In this document: positions 55,008 through 64,000 of the stretch, one piece after another
Layout of the letters: every line of letters starts with the position of its first letter
Numbering within the stretch: the stretch's first letter is position 1
Origin: CBDDHT01 sp965228615
Lineage (GTDB): Bacteria > Pseudomonadota > Alphaproteobacteria > Rhizobiales > Methyloligellaceae
DNA length: 64,000 nt
Assembly (NCBI GenBank): GCA_965228615.1
Contig: CBDDHT010000002.1
Location: forward strand, 124,001-188,000
Direction of reading: 5' to 3'
The notes under the pieces: generated by a model
What the model was told of the DNA's origin: nothing
Seen by the model: the letters and a program-made list of their open reading frames with translations, nothing else
Databases searched by the model: none
Translations under genes and position numbers: made by a program

Positions 55008-56249
55008 TTACGTAGCCTCGAACTCGGGATTGTCGCCGACATCCTTCAGCTGAGAGCGGGGCACTAGGATATAGCGGCCCATGGCCTTCATCATTTTGTC
55101 GTCGCTTGCCAGGCAGATTTCCCGCAAATCCCAAAACGCTTTTCCGGCCGCGGTTTCGTTCCAGAACCAATCCGAAAGTGCGCTTGATGCCAATCCGGTT
55201 TGGCCGGGCTGCATTGTGACCGCTTCGGAATAGAAGGCACGCATGTCCTCGCATGCAAGCTTCAGTGTTTCACCCGGTTCCAGTTCATCGCGAGGATTTT
55301 CGGGTTCGATGCCATCGACGAGGCCGGCAATGAAGCTGGCAATCGTCTTGATGTCGAGATTGCTTGCACCGACAGTTGTGCGGCCACGCTGCTCGAGACC
55401 CAGCTTGTACCACTGATCCAGGCGGCCAATCTCACGCAGAAGTGCCTGTTCGGTTGTCTCCTTGTCAATCGATGGGGCAGGAAACGACACTGTACAAGCC
55501 ATGCCTTCGTCCGAATCATCGACGGTTGAGGGGGCATCTTCTGGATAATCGTCGAGGATCGGGCCTGAATCTCTCTCGAACAATGCCAATACTGTCCGCA
55601 GAACGCGTGTCTGGAAATCCGTATCGCCCGGCACGCCTAGAGGCCGACCCAGCTCAAAGGGGACCCAAAGTGCACGCGGAGGCCGCGTGATCTCAGTATG
55701 CAAACGAACGAGACTGATACCGGCTGTCGGCAGTCCTTCATCCTCGAAATAGTGTGCCAGCGCGCCCACGGCGCGCGAACAGCGCGGTCAGACAGGTACG
55801 AGAAGAACGGCGTCGACCGCATCTCCCTGGAGGAGGCCGGCAACATGCCGTGCAGAGGGTTCCATGTCACGGGGGTCGGTCGCGCCCATGAAGGCATAGT
55901 GGTAGTCGGCGACGGAACCGATGACCCCTTCGTCAGCGAGCTCCTTCAGTCGATCGATGGGAAAGACGACATTGAGATCCTGCTGGAACGCCGATCTATC
56001 GAAGTTGACTGATATATGGCTCATGACCAGATCTCCCGCATCGATATTGCCGGGAATAACCCGGAAATCGGCGGAATCTTCCATAAAAGCGTCGTCGCCG
56101 CGCCTCTGAAGTCCAGCTGTCGTGATTATAGCGACCCGGCGCTTGCTGAGTTGCGGGCCGGTTACCCAGGGATTGTCCGCAAACTCCGGGCAGGGAAGAT
56201 TTCCCAGATATTCTTGATCCCACTTCGGCATGTCTTCCAGGCGTGCCAT
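55008..56249 (-). CDS. GrdB-like selenoprotein (glycine/sarcosine/betaine reductase B family)
   Basis: Read through the in-frame TGA at 55788-55790, the gene encodes 413 residues with selenocysteine at about 154 in AVLLVPV-U-PRC-SRAVGALAHYFEDEG. The two halves otherwise look like two unrelated ORFs, but together they match the selenoprotein B / PrdB-like family, whose active site is UxxC. A 7-bp stem 11 nt after the UGA fits a bacterial SECIS. Start ATG 56249 (MARLEDMPKW) has GAGG 6 nt upstream. The gene is divergent from selA. No GrdA or GrdC partner is near, so the reaction in this probably aerobic bacterium is unknown. Confidence 0.88.
55760..55776 (-). promoter_or_regulatory. Predicted bacterial SECIS element of the GrdB-like gene
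   Basis: In the mRNA, GCGCGCC and GGCGCGC pair perfectly over 7 bp around a GUG loop. The stem starts 11 nt after the UGA, placing the loop 18 nt from it, with G as first loop base. This meets the general bacterial SECIS rule. Confidence 0.78.
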
Positions 56250-56384
56250 TTCCATCCTCAACAATTTGGAGACTGATTGGGTAGCTATCTCACGCTTTGC
56301 GACATGCGACAGTCAAGGAGTTGACTGATTGTCTGGACGTAGTCTGCTTGACCCATGCGACAACCGAGAACTAGCCTGAGCGCG

Positions 56385-57821
56385 ATGACAAATCCAAACC
56401 AATTCAGCGACCCAATGCAAAACCGGTCGCCGTTACCGTCTGTGGACCATGTCCTGCGGCTGACGGTGCTGGAACCGTTCATCGACAAACATGGTCGCGC
56501 TGCGGTGCTCGATTCAGTCCGTACGGTGCTTTCGGAATTGCGTAAGGAGGGTCGACACCGCACCGGCGCGACCGACAGCGATGTGGCCCAGCAAGTTGCG
56601 TCACGCCTAACTCGCGATGCGGTTTCGAGTCTGCGACCTGTCTTTAATCTGACCGGTACGGTGCTGCATACGAATCTCGGCCGCGCCCCACTACCGGAAG
56701 AAGCTATCGAAGCGATGGCGGCTGTTGCACGAGCATCGGCCAATCTCGAATATGATCTCGCTAGTGGGCGGCGTGGTGATCGCGACGCGCATACAGAAGA
56801 ATGGCTTTGCCGCATCACGGGCGCCGAAGCTGCGACTGTCGTCAACAACAACGCCGCCGCTGTCCTGCTGGTTCTCAACACATTGGCACTCAATCGTGAG
56901 GTCCCGGTTTCGCGCGGACAACTGATTGAGATTGGCGGTTCGTTTCGAATGCCGGCCATCATGGCCCGTGCCGGGTGTGCCTTGCGCGAAGTCGGTACGA
57001 CCAATCGGACACATCTTTCGGATTATGCCGATGCGATCGGTCCGGATACGGCACTGATCATGACCGTGCATACGAGCAACTACGTGGTGGAGGGGTTCAC
57101 AGCGGAGGTGTCGGAGCGCGAGTTGGCCGGTTTAACTGAAAGCAGAGACATTCCGTTTGTCGTCGATCTTGGCAGTGGCATGTTGGTTGATCTCACCCGA
57201 TATGGCTTGCCACATGAGCCGACTGTTCAAGACACGCTCAAAGACGGAGCCGATCTCGTAACGTTTTCGGGCGACAAGCTTCTCGGCGGGCCGCAGGCGG
57301 GCATCATTGTCGGGCGGGCTGATCTGATTGCCAATATCAAGCGGAATCCGATGAAGCGAGCAATGCGCGTCGACAAAATGACAATTGCAGCACTCGACGC
57401 CATTTTACGTCTTTACACGGATCCCGACCGGCTGGCTCAGCGTTTGCCTGCTCTGCGGCTTATGACTCGTCCATTTGAGGAAATCGAATCGCTCGCGCAG
57501 CGGCTCCTGCCGACAATGCAGAATGTTTTTGAGGGTCAGGCAGATGTTGAGATTGTGGCCTGCCGCAGTCAAATCGGCAGCGGCGCCTTGCCGGTCGACC
57601 GTTTGGATAGTGCGGGTCTCGCAATTCGGCCACGCGGTGGCAAGCGCGGTCGTGGTGCTGCACCGGAGCGAATTGCAGCAAGCCTCCGGGCCCTCCCAAT
57701 GCCGGTGATCACGCGGATCGGCGATGGCGCTTGTTTAATGGATCTGCGCTGCCTGGACGATGAAGAGACATTCCTCAAGCAACTGGGTGAACTGGAATTC
57801 AGCGAGGACGTCACCCCGTGA
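56385..57821 (+). CDS. selA: L-seryl-tRNA(Sec) selenium transferase
   Basis: The 478-residue product (from ATG 56385; ATG 56355 would add ten residues, ATG 56415 is possible too) is a full-length SelA. It contains LTGTVLHTNLGRAPL, VNNNAAAVLLVLNTLA, FVVDLGSGMLVDL and the PLP-lysine segment TFSGDKLLGGPQAGIIVG. It replaces the hydroxyl of seryl-tRNA(Sec) with selenium from selenophosphate. It overlaps selB by 4 nt (GTGA). The operon selA-selB-selC-selD follows on one strand. Confidence 0.96.
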   Translation: MTNPNQFSDPMQNRSPLPSVDHVLRLTVLEPFIDKHGRAAVLDSVRTVLSELRKEGRHRTGATDSDVAQQVASRLTRDAVSSLRPVFNLTGTVLHTNLGRAPLPEEAIEAMAAVARASANLEYDLASGRRGDRDAHTEEWLCRITGAEAATVVNNNAAAVLLVLNTLALNREVPVSRGQLIEIGGSFRMPAIMARAGCALREVGTTNRTHLSDYADAIGPDTALIMTVHTSNYVVEGFTAEVSERELAGLTESRDIPFVVDLGSGMLVDLTRYGLPHEPTVQDTLKDGADLVTFSGDKLLGGPQAGIIVGRADLIANIKRNPMKRAMRVDKMTIAALDAILRLYTDPDRLAQRLPALRLMTRPFEEIESLAQRLLPTMQNVFEGQADVEIVACRSQIGSGALPVDRLDSAGLAIRPRGGKRGRGAAPERIAASLRALPMPVITRIGDGACLMDLRCLDDEETFLKQLGELEFSEDVTP

Positions 57822-59746
57822 TTATCGCGACAGCCGGCCACATCGATCACGGCAAGACAGAACTGGTCCGTGCGCTTTCAGGCGTCGATACGGACCGGCT
57901 GCCGGAGGAAAAGCAGCGTGGGATGTCCATCGACCTAGGCTATGCCTATCGTCCACTCGGAGAGACGAAGAGCCTTGGATTCGTCGATGTCCCGGGCCAC
58001 GAGCGTTTCATTGCCAACATGCTCGCAGGTGTTACCGGCATCGACTTTGCCCTCCTGGTAATTGCCGCCGACGATGGTCCGATGCCACAGACCCGGGAGC
58101 ATCTGGCGATCTTGGACCTGCTAGGCATTCAGAAGGGTGCGGTGGCTATCACGAAGATCGACCGGGTCGACGACGCGCGACTCGAAGCGGTTGTGGACGA
58201 AGTTCGCCATCTGATTGCTGGAACGAGTCTCGCCAATGTCGACCTGTTCCCGGTATCCGGGATCACGGGTGCGGGGATTGATACCTTGCGCGATCATCTG
58301 GATGAAGCCGCAGGCACCAAAGAGAGTGCCCAGATTCTCGACAAGAACTTTCGGCTCGCGATCGATCGCGCGTTTTCGCTTCAGGGAGCGGGGCTCGTTG
58401 CCACAGGGACGGTGTTCTCCGGCACAGTCGAGGTTGGCGACACGCTGATCGTATCACCTGAAGGATGGCGCGTGCGGGTACGTTCGCTCCATGCGCAAAA
58501 CCAGGCGGCGGAGAGCGCTGGCGTCGGTGATCGTTGCGCCCTCAACATCACGGGCAACGATCTGCGCAACGTAAAAGTTCGGCGGGGATCCTGGCTCCTG
58601 GCTGAGCCCGCTCACGCACCCACCGCGCGTCTCGACGTTAGACTTCGCCTCTTGGAGAGCGAAAAGCGTGCGCTGCGACATTGGACCCCAGTGCATGTGC
58701 ATGTTGGTGCCGAGCATGCAACGGGACGTGTCGCCGTATTGGAGGAACGCTCGATTGCACCGGGTGCCGACGGCTGGGCTCAGCTTGTGCTCGATCGCGA
58801 CATCGGTGCACTCGCAGGTGATCGCATTATCTTGCGCGATCAATCGGCCCAGCGGACACTTGGCGGTGGCCCGGTCATTGATCCATTTCCTCCGCGCAGA
58901 GGTCGTGCAAAACCAGAACGTCTTGAGCTTCTCGCCGCGATGGCGAACGAAGATCCGATTGCGGCTTTGGCGGCGCTTGTCGAGGTCTCTCCACAGGGCG
59001 TCGATCTCAATCGGTTCACCCAAGCGCAAAACCTGATGCATGAAAAGGCAGCAGCTCTCTGGGCAGACATGACTTTTGTTCGAATCGGACAACCCGGTGC
59101 CGAACTCGCAGTAAGTGCAACTCGGCATGGTGTCTTGCGCAATTCTGTCCTCGATACGCTTGCCGACGGTCATCGTCGGGAACCGGGCAAGCCGGGCATG
59201 TCACTACATGCTCTTAGGAAACAGATGCCGGAGAGGCTCCAGCCTGCACTGCTCGATGCTTTGCTGCACACGATGGTACAAGCTAGTGACATTGTGCAAT
59301 CCGGTGGCGTCATGCGGCTCCCGACGCACCGGCCGGAACTGGCGGGCGAAGACGCCAAGCTCTGGGCACGGCTTGAGCCGTTGCTGGCAGATGAGAATCT
59401 GAGGCCACCGACAATCAATGAGTTGGCACAGGAAATCAGCCGTCCGCAGCGGGCAGTTGAGGCTATGCTGGCACGTGCTGCGCGGCTCGGTCTTACTGTG
59501 CGTGTAACCGACAATCGCTATTTCCTGAGCCAGAGCCTTCGAGCGTTGGCGGAAGTCGTCGAGACGGTTGCTGCCGGTACGGAAGACGGCATGTTCAGCG
59601 TCGCCGAGTTCCGCGATCAGACGTCAATCGGCCGAAATCTGGCAATCGAGTTGCTGGAGTATTTCGATCGTACAGGCTTCACAACCAGACGCGGAAATCG
59701 CCGCCGCATCGTCCGCCCCGCCCGAGATGCTCTGTCGGCTGCTTGA
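57818..59746 (+). CDS. selB: Selenocysteine-specific elongation factor
   Basis: The 642-residue product has the GTPase domain (GHIDHGKTELVRAL near 7, DVPGHERFIANML near 53, TKIDRVDD near 108), two translation-factor beta-barrels and C-terminal winged helices that bind the SECIS hairpin. It delivers Sec-tRNA to UGA codons followed by SECIS. The start codon is GTG at 57818, within the selA stop. tRNA-Sec follows 32 nt later. Confidence 0.96.
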   Translation: MIIATAGHIDHGKTELVRALSGVDTDRLPEEKQRGMSIDLGYAYRPLGETKSLGFVDVPGHERFIANMLAGVTGIDFALLVIAADDGPMPQTREHLAILDLLGIQKGAVAITKIDRVDDARLEAVVDEVRHLIAGTSLANVDLFPVSGITGAGIDTLRDHLDEAAGTKESAQILDKNFRLAIDRAFSLQGAGLVATGTVFSGTVEVGDTLIVSPEGWRVRVRSLHAQNQAAESAGVGDRCALNITGNDLRNVKVRRGSWLLAEPAHAPTARLDVRLRLLESEKRALRHWTPVHVHVGAEHATGRVAVLEERSIAPGADGWAQLVLDRDIGALAGDRIILRDQSAQRTLGGGPVIDPFPPRRGRAKPERLELLAAMANEDPIAALAALVEVSPQGVDLNRFTQAQNLMHEKAAALWADMTFVRIGQPGAELAVSATRHGVLRNSVLDTLADGHRREPGKPGMSLHALRKQMPERLQPALLDALLHTMVQASDIVQSGGVMRLPTHRPELAGEDAKLWARLEPLLADENLRPPTINELAQEISRPQRAVEAMLARAARLGLTVRVTDNRYFLSQSLRALAEVVETVAAGTEDGMFSVAEFRDQTSIGRNLAIELLEYFDRTGFTTRRGNRRRIVRPARDALSAA

Positions 59747-59778
59747 TCACACCGGGCCGCGCCACTACATTCCGCCGC

Positions 59779-59873
59779 GGAAGGGAAGCGTCCCCGGTGG
59801 GGCGGCCGGACTTCAAATCCGGTGTGGGGCGCCAGGCGTCCTTGGTGGGTTCGACTCCCACTCCTTTCCGCCA
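59779..59873 (+). tRNA. selC: tRNA-Sec (UCA anticodon)
   Basis: The 95-nt RNA has an 8-bp acceptor stem (GGAAGGGA with TCCTTTCC), a long extra arm (as in tRNA-Sec), an anticodon stem CCGGA/TCCGG around CTTCAAA with anticodon TCA (59813-59815), the T-loop GGTTCGACTCC, discriminator G and an encoded CCA end. The length and these features match E. coli selC closely. It sits between selB and selD, so the machinery is contiguous. Confidence 0.95.
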
Positions 59874-59902
59874 ATTCCGTTCATCCAGCCGAAAGAGAAT
59901 TG

Positions 59903-62140
59903 ATGAAGCGAAAAACGGGTCCCGCACGCAAGGACCTCGTCTTGATCGGTGGCGGGCATGCCCATGTTGCCGTGCTCAAGAGTTTCGCCATGCGGCCTGA
60001 GCCGGATGTGGCGCTAACGCTTGTCGCACGCGATGTGGATACACCCTATTCCGGCATGCTGCCCGGATATATCGCCGGCCACTACAGCTTCGACGATGCT
60101 CATATCGATCTTGGCCCACTGGCCCGTTTTGCGGGCGCGCGCCTTGTCCACGACGAGACTATCGGTCTGGATCTGGATGGAAAACGCATACTCTTCGCCA
60201 GTCGACCGCCCATCATCTACGATCTGCTATCGATCAATATAGGATCGTCGCCCGGCGTCGATCTCGTGGAGGGAGCCCGTGAACACGCTATCCCGGTCAA
60301 GCCGATCGATCAGTTTATTCCGCGATGGCAGGAGCTGGTCGCGAATATCTTGCAGACCAAAGGACCTGTCCGCATCGGCATCGTGGGTGCAGGAGCAGGA
60401 GGAGTCGAGCTCACCCTGGCGGCTCAGCACAGCCTTGGATCAACGCTCAGCGCACGCGGAGAAGACCCTGACCGGCTTCGCTTTCATCTTGTGACGAGCG
60501 CGCCCACGATTCTGCCCACTCACAACGCGAATGTGCGCGCAAAATTCGAGCGCATCCTCTCCGAGCGTAAGGTCGCTGTGTCCACCGGACAGACAGTGAT
60601 CAGAGCCTCTCGGGATGGGATCGCTTGCAAGGATGGAACCGAAATCGCGCTTGATCACATATTCTGGGTAACGGCTGCTCAACCGGCGGACTGGCCCCGA
60701 GAGAGTGGTCTCGAAGTAGACGACAAAGGCTTCATACATGTCGATGAAACGCTGTGCTCGCGCTCGCACGACACCGTGTTTGCCGTGGGAGATATTGCGC
60801 AGATGGACTTTGCCCCACGAGAGAAAGCCGGCGTGTTCGCGGTCCGGCAAGGACCGGCAGTCTCCGACAATCTTCGCCGTGCGCTCCGCGGTGAGCCACT
60901 AAAGCCTTTCAAACCTCAACGCCACTTTCTCAGTCTCATCAGCACCGGCGATAAGAATGCCGTGGCCTCGCGAGGCGGTTGGGCAATGCAAGGGCGTTGG
61001 ATCTGGCACTGGAAAGACTGGATCGATCGAAAGTTCATGGACAAGTACAACCGTTTGCCAGAAATGGATCTGGGCGACGGGGAGGGCATAGAAGAAGAGG
61101 CGATGCGCTGTGGCGGCTGCGGTGCAAAGGTCGCTAGTCCGGCATTGCTGCGAGCTCTTGGCAGGCTTGAGAACCAAGCAAGTAACGACGTCGTCGTTGG
61201 GTTCGATGCCGGTGACGATGCTGCCGTTCTAACGGTACCTGAGGGGTGTCGCCTTGTGCAGTCCGTCGACTATTTTCGCGCCTTCGTCGAAGATCCCTTT
61301 GTCTTCGGCCGTGTAGCGGCAAACCATGCACTCGGCGATATTTATGCCATGGGTGCCGAGCCTCAATCTGCATTGGCGATCGCCACCGTGCCGTTCGGAC
61401 CAGAGGCAAAAGTCGAAGAGATGCTTTATCAAATGCTCGCGGGAGCGATGGAGACTCTCAGCCAGAACGATACGACATTGGCGGGCGGCCATTCCAGCGA
61501 AGGTGCAGAGTTGGGGCTTGGTTTTTCAGTCAATGGTTTTGCCAAAGATGAGGCATTGTTACGGAAAGCCGGCATGCGTCCCGGAGACCGATTGATACTC
61601 ACCAAACCTCTGGGAACCGGAACTCTTTTTGCTGCCGATATGCGAACCAAGGCGAAAGGCCGCTGGATCGAATCAGCCCTTGAATCCATGATGGTCTCGA
61701 ACCGGGATGCGGCGAAAATCCTGATCCGGCACGGCACGACCGCTGCGACCGATGTCACCGGATTTGGATTGGCAGGGCATCTGCTGGAGATGGTGAGAGC
61801 ATCAGGTCTTGAAGCGGATATTGACTTGGATCTCTTGCCAATTCTCGACGGCGTTGAGGAAACCCTGCGTGCGGGAATCGTAAGCTCGTTGCAGGAAGCC
61901 AATTCTCGGACCGAATCTTCGATCCGCTGCGGGGAAAGCGCTCTACGCCATCCGCTTTTTCAGCTCCTATTCGACCCTCAAACGGCCGGCGGGCTGCTGG
62001 CCAGTTTGCCGGCGGGCAAGGCAGAGCCGTGTATTGAAGAATTGCATCGAGCATGCGCCACTGAAGCCGTGATCATCGGCAAGATCTGCGATGACGACTC
62101 GGGGCCTGCTGGCGGTGGTATTGTACGGATCGTTGTTTGA
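59903..62140 (+). CDS. selD: Fused NAD(P)/FAD oxidoreductase - selenide, water dikinase
   Basis: The 745-residue product has two parts. Residues 1-390 form a pyridine nucleotide-disulfide-type FAD protein (VLIGGGHAHVAVLKSF, GIVGAGAGGVELTLAA, HDTVFAVGDIAQMDF) close to NADH:quinone dehydrogenase-like proteins. From about 400 the SelD domain starts with MRCGGCGAKVASPALL (catalytic cysteine and lysine), then DDAAVLTVP, GGHSSEGAELGLGFSV and TAATDVTGFGLAGHLLEM. SelD makes selenophosphate from selenide and ATP. The fused flavin domain may supply electrons to reduce selenium; the fusion is known in other bacteria. The ATG at 59903 lies 30 nt after selC. Confidence 0.93.
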   Translation: MKRKTGPARKDLVLIGGGHAHVAVLKSFAMRPEPDVALTLVARDVDTPYSGMLPGYIAGHYSFDDAHIDLGPLARFAGARLVHDETIGLDLDGKRILFASRPPIIYDLLSINIGSSPGVDLVEGAREHAIPVKPIDQFIPRWQELVANILQTKGPVRIGIVGAGAGGVELTLAAQHSLGSTLSARGEDPDRLRFHLVTSAPTILPTHNANVRAKFERILSERKVAVSTGQTVIRASRDGIACKDGTEIALDHIFWVTAAQPADWPRESGLEVDDKGFIHVDETLCSRSHDTVFAVGDIAQMDFAPREKAGVFAVRQGPAVSDNLRRALRGEPLKPFKPQRHFLSLISTGDKNAVASRGGWAMQGRWIWHWKDWIDRKFMDKYNRLPEMDLGDGEGIEEEAMRCGGCGAKVASPALLRALGRLENQASNDVVVGFDAGDDAAVLTVPEGCRLVQSVDYFRAFVEDPFVFGRVAANHALGDIYAMGAEPQSALAIATVPFGPEAKVEEMLYQMLAGAMETLSQNDTTLAGGHSSEGAELGLGFSVNGFAKDEALLRKAGMRPGDRLILTKPLGTGTLFAADMRTKAKGRWIESALESMMVSNRDAAKILIRHGTTAATDVTGFGLAGHLLEMVRASGLEADIDLDLLPILDGVEETLRAGIVSSLQEANSRTESSIRCGESALRHPLFQLLFDPQTAGGLLASLPAGKAEPCIEELHRACATEAVIIGKICDDDSGPAGGGIVRIVV

Positions 62141-62162
62141 TTGGTTTTGCGAACTGATCAGC

Positions 62163-64000
62163 TCATCCTTCGCTTGCGCCCCAGATCATCTTGTAGTCGA
62201 CGGCGACGCAGCCATTCCCTTCTAATCCAACCATGACCGGATTGAGGTCCAGTTCCGCAATCTGAGGATTGTCGAAAGCGAGCCACGATAATCTCTCTGC
62301 CATTGCTGCGAGGGCACGACCGTCAAGGGATGGCCGGCCCCGGAAGCCGGAGATCAATCGGTGAAGACGGGTCTTGGCAATCATTGCGAGGGCCTGTTCA
62401 AATGAAATCGGAGCAGGCCGCAAAGCAATATCATCAATCAACTCGACGAGGCCGCCTCCTGTTCCAATTGCAACAACGGGTCCGAAAACCGGGTCGCGCT
62501 GAATACCAATCGAGGCTTCCTGGCCCTCGACCATCTCTTGGATGAGCACACCGTCGATTTGTACGTTGGGCGCTTTCGCTTGAACGTTTTTCAGGACCTG
62601 CTGGTAGGAGCGTTCAAGCTCATCCAGGCTGGAAACGCTTGTGACCACTGCGCCAAGCTCTGCTCGGTGTGCGATGTCCGGGGATGCAATTTTGAGAACG
62701 ACCGGGCAGTCGGTTCTCTTGAAGAATTCACACGCTTCACCGATAGAGCCGGCGACAATCTCCCGTGGCAATGCAATCCCATATGCATTCAGAAGATTCC
62801 TTTGAGCCATGATCGAGCGATCGACACTTTGAGTGGCTGGGCCAACTGACCGTATGGGCGCCGGTTCCTGAGCCGTTGTCCGCCGTTGTTCGTCGAAGCG
62901 TAGACGCCGCGTCAGAGCGTGCGCCGCGCGGCCCGGATCCGAGAAAACCGGGAATGGCGCACTACGCAATGCTGCCGCAATCGGCTCATTCGGCGCGACC
63001 CAGGCTACGGCAAAAGGCTTTGAGCAGTCTTCCGCTAGTGTCGTCAGCGCATCGAGCAGGACGGGCCCATCCCGCCAGATCAGATTGACTGCAAGTAACG
63101 CAGCGTCAAAAGCATCGTGCTCGAGAACCGCTCTCAGACAGTCGGCCATCAATGCACCTTTGAGCGATGCGCCGCCCGTCATATCGAGGGGGTTTGCGAA
63201 TGTCGCAAATGCTGGGAGCATGCTTCGCAGCGTGTCACTCAGATCTTCTGGCAGAGGGGGTAGAGTGGCGCCTTCGGCCTCTGCCGCATCAGCCGCAATG
63301 ACCCCAGCTCCACCAGAATGGCTCAGAATGCCGAGACGCAATCCCCTGGACGCGGGTGTTCGCGTAAAGATCGTGAGCGTATCGATCAGTGCTTCGCCGT
63401 CGGCGACACGAAGAACATTGTGCTTCTCGAATACGGCATTGGTAACGCGGTCCGAGCCGGCCATCGCGCCCGTATGAAGCTTGGCCGCGCGAGCACCTGC
63501 GTCGGAGGCGCCAACTTTCAAGGCAATCACCGGTTTATTTGCGGCATTTGCCTCGCGCGCGAATTTCTCGAATGAAGATCCGGACTTGATACTCTCCACA
63601 TAGGCGCAGATGACGTCGATTTCCGGTCGCTCAACAAGCCACGACCCCACGTCGGCAAGATCAAGATCAGCCTCGTTTCCAGAACTGACAAACATACCGA
63701 AATCGAGACCTTGGAGCGCGGCCTGAGCCAGCAAGGCGGTTCCAAAAGCACCGCTTTGAGAAACCAGAGCAATGTTTCCGGCCGGATTCTCGTCGCGATC
63801 GAAAAACTGGCTGATTGTAGCCACAAAATCCTCGTGCAGATTGACGATCCCGACCGAGTTCGGGCCAATCAGCTTCATACCTTTTGCGCGAGCAACGGCG
63901 ACCAGATCAGCTTCATCCGCTGCACCTTCATCACCTTGTTCGGCAAATCCAGATGCAATGACGAGCAAGATGCGTGTGTGTCCGGTCGGAAGACTCTCAA
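62163..64000 (-). CDS. NDP-forming acyl-CoA synthetase (acetate-CoA ligase family), 5' end outside window
   Basis: The visible 600+ residues run off the right edge without a start. The order is the CoA-binding/ligase part (LIGPNSVGIVNLHEDFVATISQFF, ALVSQSGAFGTALLAQAA, LHTGAMAGSD with the phosphohistidine, LSHSGGAGVIAADAA), a linker, and the C-terminal ATP-grasp domain (PVVLKIASPDIAHRAELGAVV, VLIQEMVEGQEASIGIQRDPVFGPVVAIGTGG, ELDLNPVMV). It interconverts acyl-CoA, ADP and Pi with the acid, ATP and CoA. It is convergent with selD. The substrate is unknown. Confidence 0.9.
   Translation of the reverse strand, partial: ESLPTGHTRILLVIASGFAEQGDEGAADEADLVAVARAKGMKLIGPNSVGIVNLHEDFVATISQFFDRDENPAGNIALVSQSGAFGTALLAQAALQGLDFGMFVSSGNEADLDLADVGSWLVERPEIDVICAYVESIKSGSSFEKFAREANAANKPVIALKVGASDAGARAAKLHTGAMAGSDRVTNAVFEKHNVLRVADGEALIDTLTIFTRTPASRGLRLGILSHSGGAGVIAADAAEAEGATLPPLPEDLSDTLRSMLPAFATFANPLDMTGGASLKGALMADCLRAVLEHDAFDAALLAVNLIWRDGPVLLDALTTLAEDCSKPFAVAWVAPNEPIAAALRSAPFPVFSDPGRAAHALTRRLRFDEQRRTTAQEPAPIRSVGPATQSVDRSIMAQRNLLNAYGIALPREIVAGSIGEACEFFKRTDCPVVLKIASPDIAHRAELGAVVTSVSSLDELERSYQQVLKNVQAKAPNVQIDGVLIQEMVEGQEASIGIQRDPVFGPVVAIGTGGGLVELIDDIALRPAPISFEQALAMIAKTRLHRLISGFRGRPSLDGRALAAMAERLSWLAFDNPQIAELDLNPVMVGLEGNGCVAVDYKMIWGASEG

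Noticed and set aside
55788..56264. Separate 158-residue gene ending at 55788
   Set aside because: Its stop is the UGA of the selenoprotein. The next frame continues the family without a gap, so it is one gene.

Overview
The window reads as a chromosomal segment of an alphaproteobacterium, plausibly of the Hyphomicrobiales (inference). The grounds are a bactofilin, Flp/TadG-type pilus proteins, a GlcDEF glycolate oxidase, a porin of the Rhizobiales-like coiled-coil type, an ArsR-SRPBCC-GST operon and an acyl-CoA desaturase with a long C-terminal tail. Almost all of it is coding, with short operons on both strands. I see no insertion sequence, phage or CRISPR array.

Layout. 0.4-2 kb: ArsR repressor, SRPBCC protein and GST in one overlapping operon. 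2-9.5 kb: a catabolic block with a carboxymuconolactone-decarboxylase-like protein, an SDR, an enolase-superfamily enzyme, a two-subunit ADP-forming acyl-CoA ligase, a CoA-acylating aldehyde dehydrogenase, a divergent IclR regulator and a cupin. 9.5-25.6 kb: mixed housekeeping and envelope genes (GFA proteins, patatin, solo Flp pilin, bactofilin, TerC, PilZ, shortened antiporter, phosphotransacetylase, release factor 3, TadG-like protein, 2-hydroxyacid dehydrogenase, a nuclease-fold protein, a crystallin-fold secreted protein). 25.7-35 kb: C2/C3 acid metabolism (GlcDEF, glycerate kinase, hydroxypyruvate isomerase family, enolase) with a selenocysteine GST between. 35-45 kb: RNA helicase, desaturase, nitroreductase, nitronate monooxygenase, and a tetronate-type dehydrogenase/kinase/aldolase operon. 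45-54 kb: ECF sigma with a VWA protein, an OmpA protein carrying a large repeat, GST, porin and a flavin-dependent oxidoreductase. 54-62 kb: the selenocysteine locus. 62-64 kb: the 3' part of an NDP-forming acyl-CoA synthetase.

The main result is a complete selenocysteine system plus two of its clients. selA, selB, selC (a 95-nt tRNA with a UCA anticodon) and a fused oxidoreductase-SelD are in a row on the + strand at 56.4-62.1 kb. Divergently beside them lies a GrdB-like gene whose reading frame is interrupted by an in-frame UGA in a UxxC context. A second gene, a GST at 30.3-31.0 kb, has an in-frame UGA exactly at the position of the catalytic cysteine. Both UGAs are followed at nearly equal spacing (11 and 10 nt) by a 7-bp GC stem, as expected for bacterial SECIS elements. 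A conventional gene caller would split the first gene and shorten the second.

Other points of interest are a nuclease-fold gene whose membrane anchor seems to start at a CTG codon overlapping the upstream stop, a pair of paralogous small helical proteins, an antiporter lacking its middle third, an 11-copy 96-bp repeat in an OmpA protein, and a degraded RTX-type fragment.
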